DNA from: Chionis minor
Taxonomy: Eukaryota; Chordata; Aves; Charadriiformes; Chionididae
NCBI GenBank assembly: GCA_013398295.1
Contig: VZSF01006618.1
Span: 311,938-375,937, forward strand
Direction of reading: 5' to 3'
Length of the DNA: 64,000 bases
In this document: positions 1-13,700 of the stretch, piece after piece
How positions within the stretch are numbered: position 1 is the stretch's first letter
Layout: every line of letters starts with the position of its first letter
Notes under the pieces: generated by a model
The model's database searches: none
Told to the model about the DNA's origin: nothing
Seen by the model: only the letters and a program-made list of their open reading frames with translations
Program-made: the position numbers and the translations under genes

Positions 1-294
1 ATAAGCAGAATGGACTTTGGCAAGGGGTGATGTTTCTAACCCCTGCATGGCAAATAAAGAACCCCATTGCAACACAAGATAGCATGAGGTTGGTGAAATC
101 CAGAAGTTGTAGCTAAAGAATTTAAGTAGTACTGTATTTTGGATTCCATGGATGGAACTGAAGGTGGCTTGTGTGAATTTTGGAGATTAATAGGTTTGAA
201 GATGATGAGTAAGGACACCAAAAGTGACAAAGAAGTTGGAGGTGGCAGAGAGTGATGCTGATGGAAATGATAAAGAGACCTGATATGTGAAATC

Positions 295-945
295 AAAAAA
301 GCTGTACTAAGAAGAGTGGCCTGACTGAACAGAGAGCTATGGTCACAATTCAAGGGAAAAAAGAGTTTATGGCAGGCCACTCATGAGGACTACAGAGATG
401 TTGTGAGGCTGTATAGGGAGAAAACTAGAAGGGCCAAAGTCCAACTAGAACATAACCTGCTTCTCCTGTTAAGGACAATAAAAATGTTTCTATAAATACA
501 TTAGCAATAAAAGGAGGACAAAGGATAATCCCCATCCTTTATTAGATGGGGTGGGGTGAAACATAGTGACCAAGGATGAGGAAAAGGCTGAGGTACTTAA
601 TGCTGCCTTTGCCTCAGTCTTTAGTAGTAGGACCAGTTGTTCCCTGAGTACCCAGCCCCCTGAGCTAGGAGACAGGGAGCAGAATGGAGCCCCCATAATC
701 CAAGGGGAAATGGTGACTGACCTGCTACAGCACTTAGACACACACAAGTCTGTGGGGCTGGATGGGATCCACCCAAGGGTACTAAAGGAAGCTGGTGGAT
801 GTGCTCACCAAGCCACTCTCCATCATCAGCGGTCCTGGCTAACTGGGGAGGTCCCAGTTGGCTGGAAGACAGCAAATGTGATGCCCATCCACAAGAAGGG
901 CCGGAAGGAGGATCTGGGGAACTACCGGCCTGTCAGTCTGACCTT
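295..945 (+). mobile_element. CR1 LINE ORF2 fragment (reverse transcriptase N-terminal part)
   Basis: The stretch around 430-945 follows the avian CR1 consensus closely, for example the text around 480-520 (three-base-rich AATAAAAATGTTTCTATAAA type), the QGEMVTDLLQHLDTHKS peptide, the DGIHPRVLKE peptide and the KGRKEDLGNYRPVSLT peptide, which are hallmarks of CR1 reverse transcriptase. The frame from 566 stays open to about 945 but contains small losses (near 790-830 the expected residues are shortened), so the copy is dead. CR1 similarity stops sharply at about 945, where ordinary AT-rich intron begins. The 3' part of the reverse transcriptase and the 3' untranslated end are missing. The left edge is uncertain; the first 290 bases may also be CR1 but I cannot confirm it. 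Confidence 0.9.
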
Positions 946-3900
946 AAATTCAGAGTTACCTTTCTCTTAACGTGTTGTTTGGTATTCTCCCAACCACCAA
1001 TGGTTTTGGGACTCAAGGACTTCCCGGTCTAGAGGCAATTGCTCCATAGTAATCTTTGGCTTTTTCTTATGTGGATTGTCTAGTCTCACCAAAATGCACA
1101 TAAAATACAAACCAAAGGTATAAGTCTGTGGAATGTACTTCATATACAGAGCATCTCTAGAGATAATGTTTGTTCACAGGTGCGAGCTTGCTCTTTCTAA
1201 ATGACTGCAAGTACGCAGGGTCATATCATTAATAAACTGGAAGTTGTGTAGTTTTTCAGGCAGAGACATCAGTGAAGTTTGTATTTGTTTGAGTTTGGAT
1301 TCCTGAGAAACTGGATCATGGAACCATATGCCTGTGAATACACATATGAAGTTGATGAGTCCTTCATGAAGTTCTTCAGTGTTGTGTGCTTGTGCTTAAG
1401 TTTGTACTTATTTCCCCTCCTGTTTTAAAAGTAAAAGCTGCTATTTAATACTACAAATAAGTGAGAAATTACTTATATTTGGTTATTGCACCACTTCTGA
1501 GCATGTTTGACTAGGAATTGATTGAAGACCAGATAAAACAAATGCCTATAAAATATAAGTATTCCCAGCAGTTGAATTGTATGACTTGCGTACTGACTCT
1601 GAGAATGTGGTATGGCATATATCTAGGTTGGAGGAGATGATGAAGACAGCAATAAAAAAGAATTAACTTTCGAAAATCAGTCCAATGAAGAAGACCCATA
1701 CAAAGCATTTCCACAATTCCATTTGCCCTCCTGGAACTGTGTGAGTTTATTTCAGAGAAGCTGATGATCATAACCTGAGTAATTTTCCAGGTAGGATTAA
1801 CAGGAACAGAGCAGTGAAGCATTCATTCCTGGTCAGTTTTGCTTTGCTGTGCTTGTTTACTATGGGACAAGAAATGAAACTGTGGCTTCATGTGTAACAG
1901 TGATCTATCAAGTTGCTGCTGCTGAGAGTGCTTCTACCTTCTTTTCTGCACTGCTCATCCACTGAGAACCTAGTAGAACCTCTGGTGTGTGTTTCTGCTA
2001 GCTAGTGAGCGAAAAGCAGCTCATGGAAAAGGTAGCTGCTGGGATGGAGAATTGGAAAGTATTGAGCAGTTAAATCGCTTCAGCGGCCTGTGAAAAGGCA
2101 GATAACATGGCAACTCTTAACAGCTCCACACTTTTGGAAGGAGAAGGTGAGGAGAACAGTGATTGTCTCTTCAGCAGAATCAAAATGTTTGCTCTTGAAA
2201 CTGGACGCTCAGAGTGAACAGCTTTGGCATAGTTTCCTGTTGTAATGAAAACAGTGGGTGAATAAATGTAGGGTTGTTCATAGTTGGACATATGGTCTTC
2301 AAACACGATTCCTTCAGTAGGCAGAGGTATTTAGATTTCTTGAAGGCAAAAAAACAAAAGGCTTCCTCTCTTACTTGAAGCGAGATTTCAGGATGGCTGA
2401 GCTCACTGGCTGATTATCTGGTATGCCGCAAGTCAGTTTTGTTTTACTAGCTGACACTGTGCTTGATCATTTCTCTTTTGTGCATGCAGTGAGTGGCACC
2501 GAGGCTTTGTTAATGTGAGGTGTGTTTTTACGGTTTATTCAAGGCTTAATCACAGCCTGATTTATTGTCAGTGAGTATTACTCATACTTTCATAAGTGCT
2601 AATAACATTACTTGAATCTTATTCCTAGAACTGGTATTTACCAGACCAAAAAACGTAAAAACATTGAAGACATCTTCAGGTGAAGACTATCGCTGTTTAA
2701 GTGATAAACAGCCTTGTTAGCTTTTGTTGTTTTTTTTGAGGATTTTTTCTGTTTGTCTGTTGGTTTTTGTGGCGGTGGTTTTTTGTGAGAGATGGTTCTT
2801 TGAAGACCATATGCTGCTGTGTCTTAAGTTTGGAGGAGAGAAGGACATGCTCTAAAGAAATTCTAATACATACTAAAAGTGTAACTGAGGGCCACTGTCT
2901 TAAAGGTCAGTGTGGGTAGGAATCATCAGCATTTTCTCAACTCATCTAAATGCCCAACAAAGATTGAACAGTCCTTTGCATGTTTTAGTGACAAACCCAT
3001 ATTGCCTGGAAGAATGATTCCCTTCCCCTCTGTTGTGTGAGAACATGAGAACAATAATTACTTCCTTCTTTCAGTCTGTGTGTGTACTCTAACAGTGGGT
3101 TTAGCTGTGCCCACATAAAATATATGTTGAGGGCATTTTTGCTCCTTCCTCGTCTCAGCGAGGCCAAGTGTGCCAGCCGCCATTCAGATTTCTCTCAAAC
3201 GTGCCGTTGAGATGGTACGCTCCATTGCAGTGAATTTTCATTCCTCTGTGGCGTGTTCTTTCTTTTTTTCCTGTTGGTAAAACAGTCAGTGTGGTAGTTG
3301 CATTTAGCCACTCGCGTTGAGGGTGCCTTTATTGCCTGGTAAAGACGGCACCACTGAGGAACTCTGTTTGCATGTTGCGTGTATGATTGGTGATGTGAGG
3401 GTGGTGTAGCTCAAGCTCCAGAGCTTTTACGTAGACTACAAAGGCTCTTCTGACTTGGGCTCTTGCAACTGCTGGGTGGTGGGTTGGCCAAATGTCGTAA
3501 GGGTGAATCTGGAACTCAACAGTCATGAATTTTTGCAGTCTTGCACTTGGTTTTTATCTGTCTTTGTAATAACTCTGTTATGTTGTTATATTGAAGTGTT
3601 ACAATGATGGACTTGGTCCATTTTTCTTTGGTAATTAAAAGATGGCCTTTAATTTTTGTAGACTCATTATTTCTTTGAAAATGCATAGTAATTCAAAATA
3701 ATGCATGTTTGACTGTATCTCTTTGTAAATGTCTTACCCAGAAGGAGAATTCTTTCTTACTCTTTAATTGCTATTTTCCTATTTTAAAAAAAGTTTCACA
3801 TGTGGTGGAATGTAACTATTTATTACAGACTGAACCTGAAAATCCACTTTGATTGCTTTAGCTTTAGTTTAGAAAAGTGCAATAGTAGTTAAATCAGGTA

Positions 3901-6900
3901 GTTTTCCTTAAAAAGCTCCCACAAACCACCCAACAAAAAGACTAAGAAATGTCTGTTTTAATCCTGGAGTCTAGAATGATGATGCTGTTGTAGTGTATTT
4001 TTTTTAAAACAAAACACAGCAAAAACAAACAAAAAAGAAACAAAAAAATCCCTACAAAACGAAGCCACCTTTCTGCTGCTATTTGTAATTAAGATTGATA
4101 ACAACTCTAACTCAAGAAAGCAAAAGTAGGACTATCTTATTACAGGGAACTTTTTTACCTGCTGCTTTCATCTTCCTTCAGTCTAAGAAAATGGCTAGGG
4201 AATACTTGAGCTAGCCATTCGGGTTTTTTTGTTGAAGTTTGACTCTTTATAGGCTATAAAAATTCCAGTTAAGATGAGGAGTGGTTAACTCAGTGACCCA
4301 TTATTAATAAATGCATCTTAAAAGCTGTTTGTAGAAAACTTCCTGGAAATAAACATCAGCTCTTGCATAGTGAGAAATGCATCAATTTTTCTATTTCCTG
4401 ACTTCTAATAGGTTGTTTACAGGATCGGATGTACATGACTGGTTTTATGCAAGTAACTGGAACTCAGGTGACTGGAGAGAAGTTTGAGGTTGGGCTAGAA
4501 GCAGTGCGGTCTTTATAACTCTATTCCCGATCATAATTTGATCGATTGCAAAATACTCTTTGGATACCGTTGGGTATTGTAAGGAGATAGAAAAGTATTG
4601 TTTTATACCTTGCTATTTCAGTGCTACTCCAAATTGTACATACACAGCTGGAGGTACCATTGGAGTGGTGAGGGGAGGGATGGGGAAGGGTGGGAGGGGA
4701 AAGCTGGAAGAGCTTGTCTTGACGATGTAGGAAATACGTTTCCAAAACCAAAAGACAGCAATGACTTTTCAGAGAAGACGATGTTGAAACAGGAACAGTA
4801 AGAGTTAAGCCAAAATAAATTAAAGCTGGAAATCAAAAGGTTCCGTGCTGCTAAAGTAATTGGTTCAATAAAAGCCTTTTGTAACAATGTAGATAACATG
4901 AGCTCATCGTGATGTAGCTGGATGATTTTAAAGATCGTATTAAGTTGTTTATTACGGATTTAAGTTGTTTGAGAGACCTAGCAGAAAAATCTGTCTGAAG
5001 GAGAAGCATCAGATTGGATTGGATTCAAAAATGAGGACTGTTAGTCATCTAAAAATCATGTAAGCACTGTTTGTAGCTTATTCTAATGTAACCTTCCTGT
5101 CAAAAGGATTGTAAAAGTACGTACCTAAATGTTAAACAGGAAAGTTAATTTCAAAATAGGATTGTTTCAACTTCCTAAGTACTCAGTAGCAATCTAAAAA
5201 TCTTTACTTTTCCCTCCCATTAATTAAAATATTCTTCATGTATTCCTTCAGAGAATAAAATAAAAATGAGGTTTCGTGCATCAGTTCACCAGTGCATTGC
5301 AATTTATGAACAGCGTGTTGGAACAACTTTGGTAGCAGATTGTGACTATAGTGAAAGAAATGAAAAACTTTCTGGCAGAATCCACTTCTATTTTCTCTGG
5401 TTTTGTCTGCTTCAATTTTGATGCTTGGATATCATAGTAGATTTTTTTTTTTGTAGGGTGTGAAGTGTATTTCTGTAAAATGTATTTCTGTATTTCTTTG
5501 GAAAAAGGAATATAATTTACTGTAGGCTCTTGGTTTTTACATCCTTGTCTTTAAATGCTGCCGTTAGTGAGCAGAGAAATGCTTTTGAGTGGAAATGGAG
5601 AAATGCTGCCCTCTACTGTTTATAAAGTGTTTTTCTCAAATAATACGTGAGGACATCCTTTTGAAAGAGAGGGAAGTATGTTTATTTTAGTATTAGCTTA
5701 CAGGTTACAGAACTAGAATTAAGTTATGGTTTGCTGATCATGAAGCTGTAAAATCTTGGTTGATATTATTGTTTGGGGGTTTTTATATTCTTATATTATT
5801 TTGAGAATTCCTTTATACAGTTAATATCCTTCCACATCCACTAAAAAAAAATGCATGTGGTAATTGTTAAAATCAGATTATCTCAGCCCTCGTTAGCCTA
5901 GGTAATGATTTCCGGTGATATGAGAACTGGCAATACTAAACTGTTTTTGTTTTGATAGCCTCTGTTTTTTTTATGAAATGTTTTAAAAGGCCTTTTCAAA
6001 CTTTGGCACACACTGTTTGTATCCTTTTCTTAATTTAAACTTGTGTGTCCTCAGCAACCCAAGTACTATGAGAGTGTCGTCACTCTGCATGATCACTTCC
6101 CGTATAGCATCAAAGAAAGATACTAGAAATGTGGAAACTTTCTGATCTACCTTTTGTACTGTATGACTTGTGCAGATGTTACAGTCTACAAGTGTGTTAA
6201 ACCTTGTGCAATTTTCTTTCCCTTTTCTCTGTTGTTCCTGTTTGTCATTGTATTAGCATCTCTGACCAATACTCAGACAGATGCCCAGTGGAAGCCTTGA
6301 GTTGATCTGATTCTCTGATGTTCTGCCAGTAGTAGGTGATGCAAATTGAATCCTTCTGAGTACCAATACTCTTCAAAATGAAGCACTGTCAAATTCTGAG
6401 AACCAAGAGTTAAGCGTGAGTTCAGTTAGCAAGGGCCTCTCCCATCTTGAACTAACCACTCTTCAGCTGATTTGGTGTTGCTAAAGGGGCTGAGTGTGCT
6501 GTTGCCCATAATGTATGTAGCAATAATTATGCCTTGGTTAACCCTTTCTGCTTTTCTTCATGCTGGACTGTTCTCCAGAAACCACTGATATATTCCGTCT
6601 CTCGTGTACTGCAACAGTTTTCCTCCTCTTTCCAGCTGCCTGTTGATTTAGCTCAGTTGTACCCTGTTAGTTTTGGACAATGTGTAACAGAATTTGCAGA
6701 AATAGTTAGCTGATTTCACAACAGATAGCTTGTACCAGGTTTAAAATATACTTTGAACAAACTACTTTTTTCTCTCTAAGAGTTACTACTCTCTTAGCAC
6801 TGGATTAGTTGACAGAAGTCCTTCTCACATCTTGGCTTTCATGCTTTTGCTCCAAGTGCCAAGCATTAATAAGACCACTTTGACTAGGATTGGAAACACA

Positions 6901-9900
6901 GTTTGAAAACAAAATTATAGGACTCTACTGGACATGATTTTTCTAGGTTCAAAATTGCTTTTGAAAGACTTTTTTTTTTTTTAACCCCTTACCTCAAATA
7001 AGGATAGTATCTTTGACTTCCTTGATTGCCTATACTCATATCAAAAACATCTTCTCGGTTAGGTTAGTGTGAGACATGATTCTTATGTACTACCTGAAGT
7101 CACGTTCAGATATATACAACCTCTGGTTAATGACTAAAAAGGAATTATTTTGACAAAATAACAATAATGCAAAATTCTTTATTTCTTCTAAGTAGCTGGT
7201 GCACAGATGCTGAGGACAGTATAATGTATGAAAAAATATATATAGGATGAAACCAAAATCTTCTTGTAGCCTAGGACTGTTTCTGAATTTGACATTTTAA
7301 GTAGAGGACAAGTGCCCACTCCAGCAGGCAGCATCTTAAAGATTTCCTGAGACAGTGATTACACTTGTACATTTTTATTAGTCCGTGGTCTACATTTGAT
7401 TTACTATTTTGTAGTTCCTTTTTGAACATTTGATGTCCTTGGCAATGAGTTCTACAGTCATTTCTTTTGTTTGCTTTAAAACATCTGCTGGATAATTTAA
7501 TTGTCTGCTAATGCCTGTGTTGTCTTCTATATGTTTTATGCCATTCGTCTTTTTAAAGATCTGGTATCATGTGGCCATACTCAGCTGCTTGCTTATAAGG
7601 TGAAGAGCATTGTCAGTTTAATCTTCTCAAATGGAAGCCACTGAGTATCTTTACCCTTTCTGCTGTTGTCTGTACTTTTTCGATTTTTATTGCTACTTTT
7701 CTCAGATGAGATGACCAGAAACGTTTTCAATGTGCAAGGCTTGTGAGCACCTCAAAATTATACAGAGAAGTAATACTTTATGGTTTTCTCCAGGTTTCTT
7801 TTTTGAAAACTGGAACTCTATTCTTCTGAGCTAATAGCTTTCCTCCACTCAGTGGTTTAAAAACTCCTCTATCTTTTTAGTTAAGGTGTTTCAAAGGCAA
7901 CAGAGGGGAGAGGGAAGGGGAGAATGACCTACATTTCCTATAACATGCTGTCACATTCACTCAGTTATTTGGGTCCTGACTCTGAAGTCATTTCAAAGCT
8001 GAAGTAGGGCACTATTTTCTGTAGCAAGGTATCGCATCTTGCTGAAACATACTAAGAAGAAATAGTTTTGAAAAGCTGAGCAATTAGTTTCCCAACAGCT
8101 GCTGGTGTTTCTTAAGGACTGGTGTGTGTGTTGCCCTAGATTCCCACTGAAGTATTGTGGTTTAGAAACATGTTTTAATATGCAGAGGCTTTAGGGTCGA
8201 TAAGTAGGAGTGAGTCTAGGATCAATATTTTGAGAGATTGCTTCGTAAGCTGTGGATGCAAATCTAAAGCGAAGTTAAGTTTGATATAAGCTGCTAAAAT
8301 TGCAGACATTTTAGTAAGCTTAAAAACTATGATTTAATATTTGTGTGCTTTATGCCTTAACTTCTAAGTGAGAAAGATTCAAGAGACTGTCTGAAGCCTT
8401 TCAAAGCCTTGGTCTCTGCCTGCCTGTCTGTTCTGTGCCTTATTGCAACTCTCCCCTTTATCTTTTAGGTTCCCAGAAAATGGTCAGTGGCCTGCAGGCA
8501 ATAACCGTCTTCCTTATCTGTTCTCAGTTAATAACAAAGTGTAAATCACGAGTATCCTTCCCATCTGGATTGAGATGGCAATCTTAGTCCTTTCCTGTAA
8601 GAGGATTTGCATTTTAAGATGGAGAAAGTGATGGAGTTGCAATCAGTTGAAACTGTAGGCTAGCAAACTATTTTATCCGTTGAATAGTACCATTATGGAT
8701 CTTTTCCCTTTTAGAGGAAGGAGTCATCTCTGGTTTTGAAATGTTCAAATCTATTAGAATGACAGAAGAAATATACTATGGGAATTTGTCCTTTACGCAT
8801 TGCATCAACTTTGTATGAAGAATTCTTCTTGAAAACAGTTGTTTCTCACAGAACCTAGTGACAGTCCTCTGTGTACTCAGAAATGTGTGGCAGATAGTTC
8901 AGCTTCAACAGAACAGTATTGCTGCCTAGAATCTGTCCTGCTCTCAGTAAACTATTTTATAACTGAGATGTGATGTGTTTTCGCTGTTTTTAAAGCAGTG
9001 GGACTGGAGGACTGATTTGTATTTGTCTCGGAACAACCTTCTCACTGTCTGCAGTGGGGAAAAAAGAAACAGAGTTATTAGTATTGTGCAAGCACTTCAT
9101 CTCCACTGGCTATGAGACGTTCTTAGCCTCTACTTTGTTGGTACTACATCAAAGCAGTAAAGCAGAAACATGTCAAATTGCAGTCTCTTCTTGATGTTGT
9201 GTTAAGGAAGCATGAATGGCTATTAAAATGAATCTGGAGTAGTATGAGCCTTCACCAGATAAAAGGTGTGTATTATTAGTGTATTTCCTCTCCCTCATTT
9301 TCACTTATTTTTTTTTTTTACCTGTGTGCCCTTATTTTTCTAGTGGACGCACAGATGCTTGATTAATACTCAGTGTTAATCAGCAGCAGAGCTACTTTTG
9401 TTGGCTACATTGCATGGGCCATTTAAAAGCTATTCCAATACTGAAAACTGTTGCTCCAAGAGGAGCTCTTTCAGAAAGATAGGATGGATGACTCAGATTC
9501 TGAGCAATCCTTTAATAGCTGAAGAATCTTCATATGTTATCCTTTCTGGAATAAACCTCGAAGATGTCGTCTCTTTCCTCCTATGTCCCCCCCCAATGAT
9601 TTCTGCATGACAGTCTCAATCAAACTAGCCTTCTGTCTCAGACCAATAGATACTGAAGGAAAATGATGTTTTGGAGGATAGACTTAGCCTAGTCAGTCTC
9701 AGTCCTACAGGGAACAATCCAGAGTGATAAATTAGATCCTTGCTCCAGCCTGGTCTTTAGAATAGGGAGAACAGTCCTAGCTAATCATACCCTGCTAGAT
9801 TCAATCTTTCCCACTGAGAATAACCTTGAAAGTATAACCTTGCTTGGCTATTAATCTTCACCACTTAGGTTTAGAGTACATCCACTTCACATACAAACTG

Positions 9901-10228
9901 GATGGAAGCTTCATTGAGGGTGTGCAGAAGGGATGAGACAAGGGCATAAAGCTTTTGGGTCTCAGGTCTGTTACTTAATGGGCATTTATAGTTTATCAGT
10001 TTTATCTTTGGTATTCAGTGTCTGTCGTTCACTAGAAATCTTTTTGAGAGTTTGATGGAACTATCTAGGGCTAAACACATACACTTTTTTCTCCTCTGGA
10101 CAGATGGGAGCAACACATCAAAGGGAACTTTAGAATAATCACATACTTTTACTCTGAGTGACTTCAGCAATATTTCTGAATGCAAAGATCTTGCAGTTCT
10201 TAATTGTAAAGGACTTTTCAGGTCAGAC
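946..10228. other. Intron, no gene recognised
   Basis: AT-rich, stop-rich sequence without a convincing exon, RNA gene or clear repeat. Minor items are an A/C-rich run at about 4009-4050, a purine-rich patch at 4665-4705 (GAGG and GGGA units), and several T homopolymers (5440s, 6970, 9310). The short open frames here have no recognisable protein content. Confidence 0.6.
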
Positions 10229-10755
10229 TGGTACTAGGTTTGGCTGGGTTGGAGTTAATTTTCTTCACAGAAGCCCATATGGTGCTGTATTTTAGACTGT
10301 GACAAACTGTTGATTAACACACCAGTGTTTTCGCTGTTGCTGAATAGTGCTCACACAGTGTCAAGGCCTTTTCTGTTTCTCACTCTCCTGCCCTAGCAAG
10401 TAGGCTGGGGGTGGGCAAAAGGTTGAGAGGGGATGCAACTGGAACATCTGATCCAAACCGACTGAAAAAAATACTTCCTATTTTTTAACATCATGCACAG
10501 CAATAAAACTGGGGGGGGAGTCCAAAGTAGCTGTTGCTCAGGTTAGCCATCAGTTTGCCAGTGGGACGTGGTTAGTGATTTGGCTTGCATCACTTGTATG
10601 TGTGGTTGTGTGTTTTTCCTTTGCTTCTTTATCTTGACCTATGAGGTTTTTTTCCCCTTACTTTGCCCTTCTGATTCCCTCCCTCATCCCTCTAGGAAGC
10701 TGTGAGTGAGTGACTGGATGAGTGCTTACCTGCCATCCAGGGTCAACCCACCACA
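10229..10755 (+). mobile_element. Old solo LTR of an avian endogenous retrovirus, sense orientation
   Basis: The left part (GGTTTGGCTGGGTTGGAGTT then AATTTTCTTCACAGAAGCCC) and the middle (GTCAAGGCCTTTTCTGTTTC) match a widespread avian LTR type from memory. The right part keeps the order expected of that LTR: a decayed TATA region near 10503 (CAATAAAACTGG followed by a G run), a TTATCTTGACC tract near 10630, a pyrimidine-rich end, and a terminal GGTCAACCCACCACA resembling GGTTAAACCACGACA. Total length is about 527 bases. There is no internal retroviral coding sequence, so it is a solo LTR. I see no clear target-site duplication, and many substitutions suggest an old insertion. Confidence 0.75.
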
Positions 10756-13700
10756 GGCTGTTTCTAGGCACGTTAAATATGTTTGAAGTAATGTAGTACT
10801 ATTTGATTTTTAGGGATTTCCTCTTTGAGTTGTATTCTAGTCACAGTACAGTCTATTCAGAATACAGTCACTCTTTTCTTTTTTTTTTTCCCCTCACAGA
10901 GGTGTTTCAAATAAAATTAATTTTCTGCAGTGAATGTAACAGAGGAGGTCAGGTAGGCTTCAGTCTGTCTGCTGCATTTACATTCTCTGTATTGGGTCAA
11001 ACTTGAAGTCTTGCAAAAGGAACCATTTATTTTCAGTCCTTTCTAGTCTGTGTTGAAGGTGTTCTGATTCCGGCGGTTTCCAGCTCGGAAAAAGTAATGC
11101 TGGATTTTGGATTTCATAGTAGTCATAGTAGCCATTTCTGTAACCTCTCTAATTCTCAGGAACTTTTTGTGTGGAAGCTAAAGATGTAAAGGCATGTTCC
11201 AGTAGTGCTGAAATACTCCCAAAACATCAGAAGGGGAAGAGATTCCAGTCCAAAACATGAAATTACCTCATAACTGCCTTACAAAGCATGAATTCTTACT
11301 ACTTTTTGTCAAGGTGTGCTACCATTTTAATATAAGCTACTATAGAGCATTTTACTATACTTCCTTCCCTTTGATATTCTTAATATCTTCCTCATTACGT
11401 AAATTCTGCCTGTTGTTGCTTAGGCAGCCTTCCTCCTCTCCACTCCTCCTTCCTTTGGTAGGGAATTTTTGATATTTCTTCCCTTGCCTGCTACCTACTT
11501 TTAAGAAACTTGCAAATGATTGATACCCTCAGAGACCTCTATCCTTACAGTAAATTTGGCTGAAATGAAGCTGTTGTGTTAGAGTTACAAAGAGGCAGGG
11601 GCTGACACCTGAATGATATGACTAAATATCTGTCGATCACACTTTGAATACGTAGGGCATCTATCCAGTGGTAATTGTCAGGAAGGTCTGTTTTGCTTCT
11701 GAATGTTGTTATTTTGCAGCTCATATTTTGGAGTCTGACTATTTTTGCATATAGAGGACATTGTAACACAAACACCTCAGGGTTCTTTGTCTGATACGGC
11801 ATTACATTTTCCTCCGCCCTTCTGGACTGAAGGGAACTCCAAAAGCAAGTGTATAAAAATGCCCATAATGATGGTCACTCAGTTGGGAAGGTAAGTGTTC
11901 TTGTCTGGTTTTTGGCTTGACATATCAAGGCTTGTGAAGGACCTCATCGGACTGTTGTCCCAGATCTGTCTTGTACTTAACAATTTAAGACTTGAAATAA
12001 ACTGGGAGAAAAATCACAAACACCCAATGAAAAGTTTCTATTCATAGGACTTGTTCTGGGTTTAAATGCCATTGCAGGACAAGTTTTAAAAATGCAACTA
12101 TTAATCAAATCCCTTTTTCCAAAGTAATATTTTGCCTTTCTTAAGTTAATGGGGCTGTGGTATTCTTCAAGATTTTGGAAACTTAAGATGCAGACAGATG
12201 TATTTACAGTCTGCTAATTTTCCCAGAAAATATTTTTCTATTGTTTGTGTCAAAACAATAGAAAGGACTCTCTCAATTTTTAAGAGTTCAGTGATGATTA
12301 TTTTTAGCATGTGTGGGTCAGATTGAGTGGGCACTGCAGATTTTGTAGGTGAGAACATTACGCTGAACTAGAGGTGCAACAGTGGCTGCCAGTTTAAGTC
12401 CTGCAGATGTATTTACTTGTCAAGCTCACAAAAAGATGCTTCTAAGGTATGAATACCTGTTAAAGATATCCTTTAGAAAGGGCGTTTTCAGTAAACAAGC
12501 CTGTTGCCCAAAAGCTCTGTTTAAATGATTTTTCTGGCAATTTAGGAGCGTGCAGGAACAAGCAGTATATTTTTTTTTCTTGTCTGCTTTCTCAAAGTTG
12601 GCTTTGATCGTCATCTGATACATCAGGGGGCAAGAACTGCAAAGCCAGAGAGAGCTTCATGGGTGGCAGTGGATGCAGTCTGCACCAGTCGTTGGTTATT
12701 ATGAAACTAGTGTTCAAATTTCATTTACCTTATAGGACATGCTTATAAAATTACTAATTCCTGAGTAAGGAATCATTAGAGCCATTACATTAGAGCTGTC
12801 TGTTAATATGAGGTAATCTTAAACCAGTATCTAAGCTTCTTTATAGAGACTAATTTTGGAATTCTATCTGTTCTTTCAAGACCATACAAAGATTATGCAG
12901 AGCAGAGGTCAAAATAAGGTTGTTTTAGTGTTACTGGGTTGTGGGTTTTTTTTAAATTGGATTATATTAAATATCTTGGAAGTATACCAGTTCAGGCTTT
13001 TGGGGAAGAGATACCTAAACTAGAGTCCCAGCAGCTTGACAGGTGCCTGCAGTGATACTTAAGGGACATATTCTCTCTGAAGAAATATGACTGTTAGTAT
13101 AGCCTTTTCCCCTTTGGTTTGGCAGCCTGAACAGGGGGTACATTTGTCGAGTTAGACCTTTGCTTACTCATTTCATTAAAAGCTCCAGGTCTTACTCCCT
13201 ATGAGTTTGCTGTTTCCTAACCTGTGTTGCACAAAGATATGGGTAGAACACATGGACTGATGAAACGGGTGCTAGTAAGTGTGTTCAATCAAGAATGGTT
13301 GGCAAGTGCTGAACAGAAGTATTAAACTTCTGAATGCATTGTAGTGTGCTTTTTTTGATGGTGTGTAACTTATGAATGTCTGTCTGATACTCATACTGCC
13401 TGGGGAGACCTGGAAGTAGGAGCTTTCTTATTTTATGTTAATAACAAAATTAGTCTTGCTCACTAATTAAAGATGTTAATAATGTTGATATTTTTATTGT
13501 GCACCTGGGAGCCGTGCATAAAGATGGGTTATTGCCAAGTAAACATTCAAACAGAACTTGAAATAAGGCGATGCATTTTATGTAGTGTTTTCATAAGGAT
13601 AAAACTGGTCACTCTTACTGGTAACACTTTTGAGTAAACATGAATTTTTAAAAGTTTTGAATTGGTTTCTTTAGATTGTTCTGTTTAAAACTGTCATTTT

